This document shows positions 1-8,032 of a stretch of 49,558 nucleotides of DNA, in pieces. Below the pieces are notes generated by a model. The model worked only from the letters and a program-made list of their open reading frames with translations, had not been told where the DNA came from and ran no database searches. The stretch lies in NCBI GenBank assembly GCA_038257155.1, contig JBBSJP010000036.1, forward strand, positions 1 to 49,558, in the 5' to 3' direction. Both the position numbers and the translations under genes were made by a program. This DNA comes from JANJTY01 sp038257155 (GTDB taxonomy: Bacteria > Pseudomonadota > Gammaproteobacteria > Xanthomonadales > Xanthomonadaceae). Position 1 is the first letter of the stretch; every line of letters begins with the position of its first letter.

Positions 1-30
1 AACAGAGACTCTCGGATGCTGATTGTTCTG

Positions 31-140
31 GTAGGTTGGCGCTGAGCGTAGCGAAGCCCAACGCGGCGCGGTGGTGGTGGCCTGGCGTGTTCCTCAGTCG
101 CGGGTAACGTTGGGCTTCGCTGCGCTCAGCACCAACCTAC
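31..140. repeat. Long imperfect inverted repeat (REP-like intergenic dyad)
   Basis: The left arm (31-63) and right arm (108-140) are reverse complements over 33 positions with two mismatches, separated by 44 nt. The arms carry the word TTGGGCTTCGCTGCGCTCAG and end in GTAGGTTGG/CCAACCTAC. Elements of this type are common in intergenic DNA of Lysobacterales and pseudomonads. Here it lies just downstream of the minus-strand methyltransferase stop (165), so it could act as a transcription-end hairpin or be a non-autonomous mobile repeat. Which of these applies cannot be told from one copy. Confidence 0.75.
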
Positions 141-164
141 AAAAGCACTGCTCTCCGGAGGCAG

Positions 165-806
165 TCAAGTTCGGCGCTCGGCGCCTCGCTTCGATCGCTT
201 CGTAGCCAAGCGTGGCAGTCCCAGCGCGGACATCTCGTCTACCAGTCCCGGGCTCAGCCAGGTAAATGGTCCAAATGGCTCGAAGCCCTGGGCCTCGAAC
301 AATCGTCGATAGAAGTCGGGCTGGCGAGGGATGAATCCCTCGGTGTCACCTTCAATCTGGTCGGGGCTGCAGAAGCATTCGAGGTAGGCGACGCCACGGC
401 AGAGTTCGGCGAATCCCCGAATGCCGCGCTGCAATTGCGGAGCCGGGACGTAGTGCATGACGTCGGCGCAGACCAGAAGGTCCGCCGGAGGACCCGGGCG
501 CAAGGTCTCAAGATCCGCAAAGCGCGCGTATGCCAGGTTTCGACTCCTGCTGTAGCGCGCTATCGCGTATTCGCTGGAGTCAAGGCCCAGATAACTGGCC
601 TTGGGGCGCAGCCTGAGTATCTGGCTGCGCCAGGCACCTTCTCCGCAGCCGATGTCGAGCACGCTGCGAACTGGCCCCTGCAATGCAAACTCGGCGAGCC
701 CCATCGCGAGCGATACGCGGCGCGCCAGGGCTGAGCGGTCGACGACGCGGGTCTTTGGATTGCGGTACCAGTAGTTGAAGTAGTTCAGGTCGTATGTCTT
801 GCTCAT
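165..806 (-). CDS. Class I SAM-dependent methyltransferase
   Basis: Predicted cytoplasmic S-adenosylmethionine-dependent methyltransferase of about 213 residues. The AdoMet-binding motif I is visible as VLDIGCGEG near residue 50, followed by an acidic motif II (YLGLDSS) and a motif resembling DLLVCADVMHYVP, as in Methyltransf_12/25 proteins. The substrate cannot be told. An in-frame TTG at 824 would add six residues, but the ATG at 806 gives a typical N-terminus (MSKTYDLNYF) and is preferred. No strong Shine-Dalgarno precedes either start. The upstream lipoprotein on the same strand ends at 831, so the two genes are probably co-transcribed. Confidence 0.8.
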   Translation of the reverse strand: MSKTYDLNYFNYWYRNPKTRVVDRSALARRVSLAMGLAEFALQGPVRSVLDIGCGEGAWRSQILRLRPKASYLGLDSSEYAIARYSRSRNLAYARFADLETLRPGPPADLLVCADVMHYVPAPQLQRGIRGFAELCRGVAYLECFCSPDQIEGDTEGFIPRQPDFYRRLFEAQGFEPFGPFTWLSPGLVDEMSALGLPRLATKRSKRGAERRT

Positions 807-830
807 GCCAACCAGTGTAGACAATCGGAG

Positions 831-1424
831 CTAGTCGCTGCCCTTGACGTTGCGAAGGTGCATCTCCACGGATCCGGTGCCGCCCGGATGTGCCGCCAAT
901 TCAGGTTCAGCGTAGGACGATGCCAGTAGCTCGATTTCCAGGTCGCGCGGCTCTACAGTACTGCGGAACAGCCGGTGCAAGGGTTCGCTCTGAGTTTGCG
1001 AAGGAACCGGCTCGAATCCGGCGCGCTTGAGTGATGCGGCCAGCGAGTCGAGCGCTGCCTCGACCGGTGTGTCTATGGGTTCGATGGACACTTGGCGATC
1101 CGTGGTAAGTGGATCGCGGCTGAACTCGAAGAGAGTCCCGTATTCGAAATCTATACGCAGGTCGGCCACGAGAGGCTGTGTCAGCGGTCGCGGTACGCCC
1201 GCGGCCGCGCTCATTCCGTCATTCAGCGGTGCACTGTCAGGAGGTTGTGCCTGGTCGGAAGCAGGCGAGCTCGCGGGCTGCTCATCCAGCGTTTCGGGGA
1301 CTTCAAGCGCCGGTGGGAGAGCGACGATGGTCGCGGATTCGCGACTGCAGGCGGCAACCGCCAGCAGCAGGGCGATCACCGCCAAGCCCATCGGGGAGCG
1401 AGGTGCTGGCTTCAAATGCTTCAT
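831..1424 (-). CDS. Putative lipoprotein of unknown function
   Basis: The protein is about 197 residues. It has a hydrophobic N-terminus ending in the lipobox VAAC around residues 23-26, so lipidation at Cys and anchoring on the periplasmic face of a membrane are likely. The next 60 residues are rich in Pro, Ala and Ser, a flexible linker. The C-terminal part looks globular, with alternating acidic and hydrophobic residues and no family I recognise. The start is set at the ATG at 1424 because the longer frame (to 1463) puts 13 polar residues before the signal peptide. It sits 24 nt upstream of the methyltransferase start at 806. Confidence 0.65.
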   Translation of the reverse strand: MKHLKPAPRSPMGLAVIALLLAVAACSRESATIVALPPALEVPETLDEQPASSPASDQAQPPDSAPLNDGMSAAAGVPRPLTQPLVADLRIDFEYGTLFEFSRDPLTTDRQVSIEPIDTPVEAALDSLAASLKRAGFEPVPSQTQSEPLHRLFRSTVEPRDLEIELLASSYAEPELAAHPGGTGSVEMHLRNVKGSD

Positions 1425-1542
1425 CCAACAGTAGATACGAAAGACAGTGTCCTTATCGGACACCGCACAAGTCTCACCATGAGCTCCCGCAGCTCTGATC
1501 CTTAGCGGTTGTTCGATCTACCTGCTGAACTTGCCGGTTGCT

Positions 1543-2784
1543 TCAGCGCGCGTCGCGGATGAAATCCCGCACATCCGGATAAACCGACTCTCGCCAGCGA
1601 CGTCCGCTGAAAATTCCGTAGTGTCCGGCTCCGCTGACTTCCAGATGCCGCTTCTGGTCCTTGGGTAGGCCGGTGCACAGTTCCAGAGCGGCGCGGGTCT
1701 GTCCAATGCCCGAGATGTCGTCCAGTTCACCCTCGATGGTCATCATGCGGATGCCCTTCAGTGCCTCGGGGCGAACCAGTTGACCGTTGACCATCCATCG
1801 GCCTCGCGGCAGCAGGTGCTGCTGGAACACCACTCGGATGGTGTCGAGGTAGTACTGGGCCGGCATGTCGAGCACCGCGTTGTACTCGTCATAAAAGCGC
1901 CGATGGCCATCGGCATCTTCCAGATCTCCGCGTACCAGCTGTTCGTAGAAGTCCCAGTGCGACTGGAAGTGCCGTCCGGGGTTCATCGCGATGAATCCGG
2001 TGTGCTGCAGGAAGCCCGGGTACACCCGGCGGCCGCGACCGGGATAGTTGGGTGGCACCTCACAAATGACGTTGTTCTCGAACCAGGAAAGCGGTTTGTT
2101 GGTAGCCAGGTTGTTGACCTTGGTGGGGCTCTCCCGCGTGTCGATGGGGCCGCCCATCAGGGTCACGCTCTGCGGCAGGATTTCACCGTCGTCTGCCATC
2201 AGCGACAGGGCCGCCAGCACAGGAACCGTTGGTTGGCATACCGAAAGGATGTGCAGGTTTTCCGGGCCGATCTGGCGAATGAAATCGCGCAGGTAGCTGA
2301 CGTAGTCGTCGAGAGAAAAGTCGCCATGCTCACGCGGCACCATGCGTGCGTCGATCCAGTCGGTAATCCAGACCTTGTGCTCGCCCAGCAGGGTACGAAC
2401 GGTATCGCGCAACAAGGTTGAGTGGTGGCCGGACAACGGCGCAACCACCAGGACCTTTGGATCGTCTTTCAGATCGTTCACCACCTGCGCGTTGTCGCTG
2501 TATCGCTTGAAACGCAGCAGGCGGCAGAAGGACTTGCTTGCCACTTCGATCTCCACAACCGGCAGACTGTGTCCGTGCGCCTGCACGCTGCGAATGCCGA
2601 ACTCGGGTTTCTCGTAGTCCTTGCCCAGGCGATGGATGAGCTCGAAGCCCGCAGAAACCCGAGCAGCGCCGGGCAGACGCGACATCCAGCTGCCTTCGGC
2701 CGAGTACATGCGGGCACTGGCCTCGGACCAATAGACCATGGGGCTCAGCATGGAGCGATAAAGCTCGTGCGCGTGATAGAGCAT
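1543..2784 (-). CDS. phaZ: Intracellular polyhydroxyalkanoate (PHB) depolymerase PhaZ
   Basis: A 413-residue alpha/beta-hydrolase-type protein that should degrade native intracellular PHB granules to 3-hydroxybutyrate units. It belongs to the family whose nucleophile is a cysteine rather than a serine. From the ATG at 2784, Cys183 (in SVCQPTVP), Asp355 (GELDD) and His388 (GAGHYG) fall at the same numbers as the catalytic triad I recall for Ralstonia eutropha PhaZ1. This supports both the function and the start. An AGAGG ribosome binding site lies 7 nt upstream of that ATG, and the longer frame to 2859 is unlikely. There is no signal peptide. No phaC, phaB or phasin gene lies in this window. 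It is transcribed divergently from hemJ. Confidence 0.93.
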   Translation of the reverse strand: MLYHAHELYRSMLSPMVYWSEASARMYSAEGSWMSRLPGAARVSAGFELIHRLGKDYEKPEFGIRSVQAHGHSLPVVEIEVASKSFCRLLRFKRYSDNAQVVNDLKDDPKVLVVAPLSGHHSTLLRDTVRTLLGEHKVWITDWIDARMVPREHGDFSLDDYVSYLRDFIRQIGPENLHILSVCQPTVPVLAALSLMADDGEILPQSVTLMGGPIDTRESPTKVNNLATNKPLSWFENNVICEVPPNYPGRGRRVYPGFLQHTGFIAMNPGRHFQSHWDFYEQLVRGDLEDADGHRRFYDEYNAVLDMPAQYYLDTIRVVFQQHLLPRGRWMVNGQLVRPEALKGIRMMTIEGELDDISGIGQTRAALELCTGLPKDQKRHLEVSGAGHYGIFSGRRWRESVYPDVRDFIRDAR

Positions 2785-2909
2785 CAGTGAACCTCTGCAG
2801 CGTTTGTGCAATGCAGCATACTCGCATCGCGGGCGGCAAGGGAGCGTGCACGGGGTCACGGACCGCGCATCCCGTTACACTTTGCGGCTTCTGCGAATGG
2901 AGTCACCAG

Positions 2910-3356
2910 ATGTACCTTTGGACAAAGACCTTCCATCTGCTGTTCGTGATTGCCTGGATGGCCGCGGTGTTCTATCTGCCGCGCATCCTGATCAATCTTT
3001 CGGAGACGCGTGGCGATGTCTCGGTGGCAGCGCGCTTGCACCTGATGGGACTGCGGCTGTATCGCTTCGGTCACGTGATGTTCGGCATCATGCTGGCGCT
3101 TGGATTGCCCCTGTGGCTGGGGTTTCGCGTGGCGCCGCAGTGGTGGCCGCCGGTCAATGCGAGCGGCGGCTGGATGCATGCCAAGCTGAGTCTGGTGGTC
3201 TTGCTGCTGGTCTATTACATCGTCACCGGGCGACTGCTGAAGCGCAGCCTGGCTGGCGGCACGCTGCCCTCGTCCACCTGGCTGCGCTGGTTCAACGAGG
3301 CGCCCTTGCTGCTGATCGTGCCAATCATCTGGCTGGTGCTGGCGAAGCCCTTTTGA
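2910..3356 (+). CDS. hemJ: HemJ/CopD-family membrane protein, putative protoporphyrinogen IX oxidase
   Basis: A 148-residue inner-membrane protein with four hydrophobic segments (about 7-30, 50-72, 90-108, 128-146). It matches the HemJ (UPF0093) pattern: an early His (H9) before WMAAVFYLPR, a second His (H55), and the paired H90/K92 in GWMHAKLS. HemJ converts protoporphyrinogen IX to protoporphyrin IX in bacteria lacking HemG or HemY. The ATG at 2910 follows GGAG with 7 nt spacing. The stop overlaps the start of the next gene (TGATG), so they are translationally coupled. Some proteins of this fold are annotated as CopD copper-resistance relatives, a less likely reading here given the His/Lys residues. 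Confidence 0.82.
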   Translation: MYLWTKTFHLLFVIAWMAAVFYLPRILINLSETRGDVSVAARLHLMGLRLYRFGHVMFGIMLALGLPLWLGFRVAPQWWPPVNASGGWMHAKLSLVVLLLVYYIVTGRLLKRSLAGGTLPSSTWLRWFNEAPLLLIVPIIWLVLAKPF

Positions 3357-3892
3357 TGCGCATCCTGGCGGGTATCCTGATGCTGGTGTTGTCCGCCTGT
3401 GCCGGACGAGACTCGCGTTCAGTGGTCGATGCACGTGAGGGCGACGTCGGGATTTCGCTGGTCGCGGTGCCAGCCGCGGAGCGCATGGAATTGGCTCCGA
3501 ACGAGCGATTCGAATTTCCCCTGCCGCATCCTGACAACGCCCTGCCGACCTACCCGGAGGCGCTGCTCGCCCTGAAGCTGCCGCCGCAACCATTCTGCGT
3601 TGGGGTGAGCATCGGAGAGGCAGGAGAAGTGTTCCGAATTGATCCGATCGAGGTTGGTGAAGACTGCGAGGCCGGTGGCGAGGCACCCGAGGCGATGCGT
3701 GAAGCGGTATTTGATGCAGTCGGCTTCTGGCGCTTCGAGGCGGCATTTCGCTGCGTCTATCCCGACGGAGTCCAACCAAGCAATCTGGCCTGCATGCCGC
3801 CCGGCGAGGAAGTCCCCACCGCCATCCGTATGCCGTATCGCTTTGTTTTCGTGCAGCGAGACGGAAAGGGGTTTGTCAGTGACGACGAGTAA
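3356..3892 (+). CDS. Putative lipoprotein, TonB-C-like fold suspected
   Basis: A 178-residue protein starting with a short signal peptide and lipobox (VLSAC, Cys at about residue 15), so it is probably a lipoprotein. Residues about 60-90 read 'LPTYPEALLALKLPPQPFCV' followed by GEAGEVFRI, which resembles the start of a TonB C-terminal domain (P.YP..a......G.v.v). A substituted TonB-like domain is possible but not certain. Four further cysteines could pair in the periplasm. Its ATG shares the A of the hemJ stop, so the two form an operon. The function is unknown. Confidence 0.6.
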   Translation: MRILAGILMLVLSACAGRDSRSVVDAREGDVGISLVAVPAAERMELAPNERFEFPLPHPDNALPTYPEALLALKLPPQPFCVGVSIGEAGEVFRIDPIEVGEDCEAGGEAPEAMREAVFDAVGFWRFEAAFRCVYPDGVQPSNLACMPPGEEVPTAIRMPYRFVFVQRDGKGFVSDDE

Positions 3893-3900
3893 GCAAGACG

Positions 3901-3940
3901 TCTAGCAGCCCGGCCGACCTGGGTCCGACAGGCTGCTAGA
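3901..3940. terminator. Hairpin between convergent genes, possible bidirectional terminator
   Basis: A perfect 10-bp stem (TCTAGCAGCC at 3901-3910 and GGCTGCTAGA at 3931-3940) encloses a 20-nt loop. It lies between the end of the plus-strand lipoprotein (3892) and the Nudix gene, whose stop codon (3936-3938) is inside the right arm. There is no long T-tract, so termination strength is uncertain. It also resembles an intergenic repeat. Confidence 0.55.
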
Positions 3941-4424
3941 TCCTGCTGAAGCTCCAGCCTGTCGGACGTCCGTTGCTGTAAGGCATCACGCCGTGGAAGG
4001 CGCGCGGGTCGGCGTCGAAAACCAGCGGCAGGAAGTGCCGATCGCCTTCCCACATCGGCAGGTCGTAGAGTCGGTCGAGCGGCACCCATTCAAGTTCGCC
4101 CTCCGCGTTGCGCGGTGGCGGCGTGCCTTCGAAGCGACTGATCAGGAAAACAAAGCCGAGCCAGTCCTCGCCGTTCTTGCCAAAGCCAGGCCAGTTGATG
4201 CTTCCGCGCAAGCTGAGGTCAATACACTCGATCTCGGCTTCCTCGCGAATCTCGCGGCGCATGCAGTCAACGATGTCTTCTTCCGGCTCCATCTTGCCGC
4301 CCAGGCCGTTGTACTTGCCCAGATGCTCGTCGTCACTGCGCGCATTCCGGTGCACCAGCAGCACCTGGCTGCGGTCACGCGAGAGCACATATCCAAGCGT
4401 GGCGACGATCGGGCAGTAGGGCAT
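3936..4424 (-). CDS. Nudix hydrolase (MutT/8-oxo-dGTPase-like)
   Basis: A 162-residue cytoplasmic protein with a clear Nudix box, starting GGKMEPEEDI near residue 42 and continuing through REIREE. The metal-binding glutamates of REUxEE are present. The Gly near the end of the box (EExGU) is replaced by Glu. The upstream NGLGGKMEPEE segment resembles MTH1-like 8-oxo-dGTP diphosphatases, so hydrolysis of an oxidised nucleoside triphosphate is a reasonable guess, but other substrates are possible. The start lies 3 nt after the antiporter stop, so the two form an operon read from right to left. Confidence 0.88.
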   Translation of the reverse strand: MPYCPIVATLGYVLSRDRSQVLLVHRNARSDDEHLGKYNGLGGKMEPEEDIVDCMRREIREEAEIECIDLSLRGSINWPGFGKNGEDWLGFVFLISRFEGTPPPRNAEGELEWVPLDRLYDLPMWEGDRHFLPLVFDADPRAFHGVMPYSNGRPTGWSFSRI

Positions 4425-4427
4425 TGG

Positions 4428-5516
4428 TCAGCCTCCCGATTGCCGGATGCGTCGGATGCGCCTGGCACGCAGTTCGCGCAGCAGCACGATCAGCAGAGTA
4501 ATCACCGTCAACGGCAGCACGATCGCACTCATGACCAGGCTGTACTCGTCCAGCGCATCGTGCGACTGCGCGTAGAGGATCAGATACGCGGTGTAGGCAA
4601 GGTAATAGCCGAAGAACAGGGCGCCCTCGCGGCGCCCGATGCGATGGCCGGTAAACATGATTGGAAGGCAGGCTACGGCAACGGCAATCATCACCGGCAA
4701 GTCGAACTTGAGCATCGCCAGGGAAACAGGAATTCCCCAGGGCGAAATGCCAGCGGCAATGCCGAGCACGGCGAGCAGGTTGAAGATATTGCTGCCGATG
4801 ACGTTGCCTACCGCGATATCGCGCTGACCGCGCAGCGCCGCCAGCACCGAGGTGGCGATCTCGGGAAGCGAGGTGCCGATGGCCACCACGGTGAGGCCAA
4901 TCACCAAGGGACTGATGCCCATGCTCTGGGCGAAACTGACTGCCACCTCGACCAACCAGTCGGCACCGAGCACCAGCAGCACCAGGCCGACAGCGATCAG
5001 CAACAACTGCACGCTCCAATGCCGGTCCCAGCCCGAAGCCAGGGCAGGCAGATCGGCGTCGACACCGCCACTGCCACGACGCGACTGGACGAAGAGAAAG
5101 GTCAGATAGACCGCCAGCAGCAGAACCAGCACGAGTCCGTCGAGGCGCGAAATGAAGCCATCAAATGCCAGCCACAGCACCAGGAACGAGATGCCAATCA
5201 TGATCGGCACTTCCTGACGAACAAGCTGCCGGTGCACCACCAGTGGGGTGATCAGGGCCGCGAGCCCGAGGATCAGCAGAATGTTGAGCACATTGCTGCC
5301 AACAACATTGCCCAGGGCCACGTCGGTATTGCCGGTCATCACGCCGCTGACTGCTACTGCCAGTTCCGGTGCGCTGGTCCCAAACGACACGACCGTAAGA
5401 CCGACCAGAAGCGGGGAAATACCGAAACTCATTGCCAGCTTCGATGCTCCGCGCACCAGCATTTCGGCGCCGAGGATCAGCAGGACCAGCGAAACTACGA
5501 AGGTGAGTACGAGCAT
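4428..5516 (-). CDS. CaCA-family calcium/sodium antiporter (YrbG-like)
   Basis: A 362-residue inner-membrane protein with about ten hydrophobic segments and the two inverted alpha repeats of the Ca2+:cation antiporter superfamily. The first has GTSAPELAV followed by GNVVGSNVLN, the second GTSLPEIATS followed by GNVIGSNIFN. The acidic residues in these repeats bind the cation in the family. A charged cytoplasmic loop (QSRRGSGGVDADL) separates the halves. The ATG at 5516 was chosen because it opens directly into the first membrane helix (MLVLTFVVSLVLLILGAE); the longer frame to 5624 would add 36 polar residues. It lies upstream of the Nudix gene and diverges from frmA. Confidence 0.92.
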   Translation of the reverse strand: MLVLTFVVSLVLLILGAEMLVRGASKLAMSFGISPLLVGLTVVSFGTSAPELAVAVSGVMTGNTDVALGNVVGSNVLNILLILGLAALITPLVVHRQLVRQEVPIMIGISFLVLWLAFDGFISRLDGLVLVLLLAVYLTFLFVQSRRGSGGVDADLPALASGWDRHWSVQLLLIAVGLVLLVLGADWLVEVAVSFAQSMGISPLVIGLTVVAIGTSLPEIATSVLAALRGQRDIAVGNVIGSNIFNLLAVLGIAAGISPWGIPVSLAMLKFDLPVMIAVAVACLPIMFTGHRIGRREGALFFGYYLAYTAYLILYAQSHDALDEYSLVMSAIVLPLTVITLLIVLLRELRARRIRRIRQSGG

Positions 5517-5677
5517 CGGAAGGTGGTCAACAGCAGGGCCGCGTATTATCCACGCTGGCCCGGTCCGGCGCGCGTGCCTGAGACTTACGCAACCAATGGC
5601 GGGCGACATCGGACTTCCGGTCACGCCGTGCGCACGCCGCGTCGTTAAACTGAAGCCCGGCCCCTCAGGAGAACGTC

Positions 5678-6787
5678 ATGCAGGTTCGCGCCGCCGTCGC
5701 ATTCCAGGCCGGGAAACCGCTCAGCATCGAAACCGTCGACCTTGAGGGTCCCCGCGCCGGCGAAGTGCTCGTCGAGATCAAGGCCACCGGGGTTTGCCAT
5801 ACCGACGAATTCACGCGGTCCGGTGACGATCCGGAGGGCTTGTTTCCCGCCATCCTCGGGCACGAGGGTGCCGGAGTCGTGGTCGAAGTCGGTGCCGGAG
5901 TGAAATCGGTGAAGCCGGGCGATCACGTGATTCCGCTTTACACGCCAGAGTGCCGCGAGTGCGAGTACTGCCTGAATCCCAAGACCAACTTGTGCCAGGC
6001 GATCCGCAGCACCCAAGGCCAGGGCCTGATGCCGGACGGCAGCAGCCGCTTTTCGATCGCGGGTGAAAAGATCCATCACTACATGGGCACTTCGACCTTT
6101 GCGCAGTACACCGTCCTGCCGGAGATCGCGCTGGCCAAGATCCGACCCGACGCGCCCTTCGACAAGGTCTGCTACATCGGCTGCGGTGTCACTACCGGCA
6201 TCGGCGCGGTAATCTGGACGGCCAAGGTCGAGCCCGGTTCGCGCTGCGTTGTATTTGGCCTGGGTGGCATTGGTCTCAATGTGATCCAGGGTCTGCGTCT
6301 GGCCGGGGCCGAGATGATCATCGGCGTCGATCTAAACCCTTCCAAGCGTGAGCTGGCCGAAAAGTTTGGCATGACCCATTTCGTCAACCCGGCTGAAGTC
6401 GAAGACGATCTGGTGGCGTATCTGGTTTCCCTGACCAAGGGCGGCGCCGATTACAGCTTCGAGTGCATCGGCAACACCAAGGTGATGCGCCAGGCGCTGG
6501 AATGCTGCCATAAAGGCTGGGGCGAATCGGTGATCATCGGCGTGGCCGGCGCCGGGCAGGAAATCAGCACCCGACCATTCCAGCTCGTCACCGGGCGGGT
6601 CTGGCGCGGCAGCGCATTCGGCGGCGCGCGCGGCCGCACCGACGTGCCGCGCATCGTCGACTGGTACATGGAAGGCAAGATCGAGATCGATCCATTGATC
6701 ACCCACACCTTGCCGCTGGAGCGGATCAACGAGGCGTTTGATCTGATGCACAGCGGAGAGTCGATCAGAACGGTGGTGGAGTTCTGA
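5678..6787 (+). CDS. frmA: S-(hydroxymethyl)glutathione dehydrogenase / class III alcohol dehydrogenase
   Basis: A 369-residue zinc-dependent medium-chain dehydrogenase that oxidises S-hydroxymethylglutathione (formed from formaldehyde and glutathione) to S-formylglutathione with NAD+. Visible features are the catalytic zinc ligands Cys40 and His62 (GHEGAG), four structural-zinc cysteines (C92, C95, C98, C106), and the NAD-binding GLGGIG near residue 197. Length and motifs match class III ADH closely. An AGGAG site precedes the ATG by 7 nt. The next enzyme of the pathway, fghA, lies downstream but only after 354 bp of repeats, so co-transcription is uncertain. No frmR regulator gene is visible. 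Confidence 0.96.
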   Translation: MQVRAAVAFQAGKPLSIETVDLEGPRAGEVLVEIKATGVCHTDEFTRSGDDPEGLFPAILGHEGAGVVVEVGAGVKSVKPGDHVIPLYTPECRECEYCLNPKTNLCQAIRSTQGQGLMPDGSSRFSIAGEKIHHYMGTSTFAQYTVLPEIALAKIRPDAPFDKVCYIGCGVTTGIGAVIWTAKVEPGSRCVVFGLGGIGLNVIQGLRLAGAEMIIGVDLNPSKRELAEKFGMTHFVNPAEVEDDLVAYLVSLTKGGADYSFECIGNTKVMRQALECCHKGWGESVIIGVAGAGQEISTRPFQLVTGRVWRGSAFGGARGRTDVPRIVDWYMEGKIEIDPLITHTLPLERINEAFDLMHSGESIRTVVEF

Positions 6788-6790
6788 ATT

Positions 6791-6866
6791 GGTCAGTGAG
6801 TGAGTAAGTGCGTGAGTAAGTGAGTGAGTGAGTGAGTTGGTGAGTTGGTGAGTTGGTGAGTTGGCA
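6791..6866. repeat. Simple tandem repeat: GTGA and GTTGGTGA units
   Basis: Just after the frmA stop there is a run of imperfect 4-nt GTGA/GTAA units changing into four 8-nt units of the form GTGAGTTG. The tract is about 75 bp, almost free of C on the plus strand, and does not resemble coding sequence. Such tracts expand and contract by slippage. Confidence 0.85.
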
Positions 6867-6900
6867 GGCTGGTCATGATCGCCCTGCTGACCCCTGCGCT

Positions 6901-7126
6901 CCCACTAACCGCTCCTACTGACTGCTCTTGCTGGCCGCTCCAACTGACCGCTCCTGCTTGCTCCCACTGACCGCTCTTACTGACCGCTTCAACTGACCGC
7001 TCTTGCTTGCTCCCAACTGACCGCTCTTGCTTGCTCCCACTGACCGCTCCTACTGACTGCTTCAACTGACCGCTCCAACTTACCGCTCCAACTGACCGCT
7101 TAAGCTGACCGCTCCACCTGTCCGCT
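6901..7126. repeat. 13-nt minisatellite (consensus CCAACTGACCGCT) upstream of fghA
   Basis: About 18 tandem units fill 226 bp. Most are 13 nt of the form YYNACTGACCGCT. Three are 10-nt variants (CTTGCTTGCT) and one is 14 nt. Unit ends (CCGCT or TGCT) are well kept while the first three bases vary. The array ends only 15 nt before the fghA GTG start, so it occupies the place where a promoter would be expected. An open frame on the minus strand across it is a by-product of the periodicity. Confidence 0.9.
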
Positions 7127-7141
7127 CCCAAGGCCCAACGC

Positions 7142-7978
7142 GTGATCGAAACCCTCTCCGAACAGTGCTGTTTCGACGGCCTCCAGGGCTTCTACCGCAT
7201 CCACTCGGATGCCTGCGGTGGCGCGATGCGATTTGGCTTGTTCCGACCACCACAGGATGGACCGCGACCGGTGTTGTTCTTCCTCGCGGGCCTGACCTGC
7301 ACGGAGGAAACCTTTGCCATAAAGGCCGGTGCGCAGCGTGTGGCTGCCGAGCTGGGACTGGTCCTGGTAACGCCGGATACCAGCCCGCGCAATACCGGTA
7401 TCGAGGGCGCGACGGGTGACTGGGAGCTCGGTGAGGGCGCGGGCTTCTATCTCGATGCGACACAGGTGCCATGGTCGTCGCGTTTTCGCATGGATAGTCA
7501 TGTGTCGGAGGAGCTGCCGGCCGTAATCGCTGCCAATTTCGCGGTCGACCTTTCGCGCTGCGGTGTGTTTGGACACTCGATGGGCGGGCACGGCGCGCTG
7601 ACTCTGGCGTTGAAACACCCGCAGCGCTTCCAATCAGTGTCGGCCTTCGCACCGATCGTCGCGCCGTCGCGGGTGCCCTGGGGCCAGAAGGCGCTGCCAA
7701 TGTTTCTAGGCGATAACGAGTCGGCATGGGCTGATCACGACGCCTGCACATTGATCAAGGCTGGTCACCGGATTGGCGGAGAAATCCTGATCGACCAAGG
7801 TCTCGATGACCGATTTCTGAGCGATCAGCTGCGACCGGAATTGTTCGAGGCCATTTGCACCGCGGCCGGCCAGCCCCTGTGCCTGCGCCGTCACCAAGGC
7901 TACGACCACAGCTATTGGTTCGTGCAGAGCTTTGTCGAGGATCACCTGCGGCACCACGCGCGCGCACTCGGCGCGTAA
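7142..7978 (+). CDS. fghA: S-formylglutathione hydrolase
   Basis: A 278-residue cytoplasmic esterase-D-type alpha/beta hydrolase that releases formate and glutathione from S-formylglutathione, completing the formaldehyde route begun by frmA. The nucleophile Ser146 sits in GHSMGGHGA. An LFFLAGLTCTEE segment (oxyanion region) and a C-terminal GYDHSYWFV with the catalytic His are seen, and Asp in DQGLDDRF is probably the third triad member. The start is GTG; an AAGG lies 8 nt upstream. No upstream ATG is available because the tandem repeat array ends just before. Length is normal for the family. Confidence 0.95.
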   Translation: MIETLSEQCCFDGLQGFYRIHSDACGGAMRFGLFRPPQDGPRPVLFFLAGLTCTEETFAIKAGAQRVAAELGLVLVTPDTSPRNTGIEGATGDWELGEGAGFYLDATQVPWSSRFRMDSHVSEELPAVIAANFAVDLSRCGVFGHSMGGHGALTLALKHPQRFQSVSAFAPIVAPSRVPWGQKALPMFLGDNESAWADHDACTLIKAGHRIGGEILIDQGLDDRFLSDQLRPELFEAICTAAGQPLCLRRHQGYDHSYWFVQSFVEDHLRHHARALGA

Positions 7979-8032
7979 CAGACGTTCAGGCGCGCCCAGG
8001 ATTCGCGGTGGCTGGATCGGTGCCCCGAGACA

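Noticed and set aside
3993..5648. 551-residue plus-strand frame antisense to the Nudix and antiporter genes
   Set aside because: Composition is His/Gln/Arg-rich, typical of antisense shadows. The minus-strand proteins have complete motifs.
6793..7131. Open frame on the minus strand with repeated SVGAVS/SGQ words
   Set aside because: It is produced by the 13-nt minisatellite and has no domain, no ribosome site and no homology-like features.
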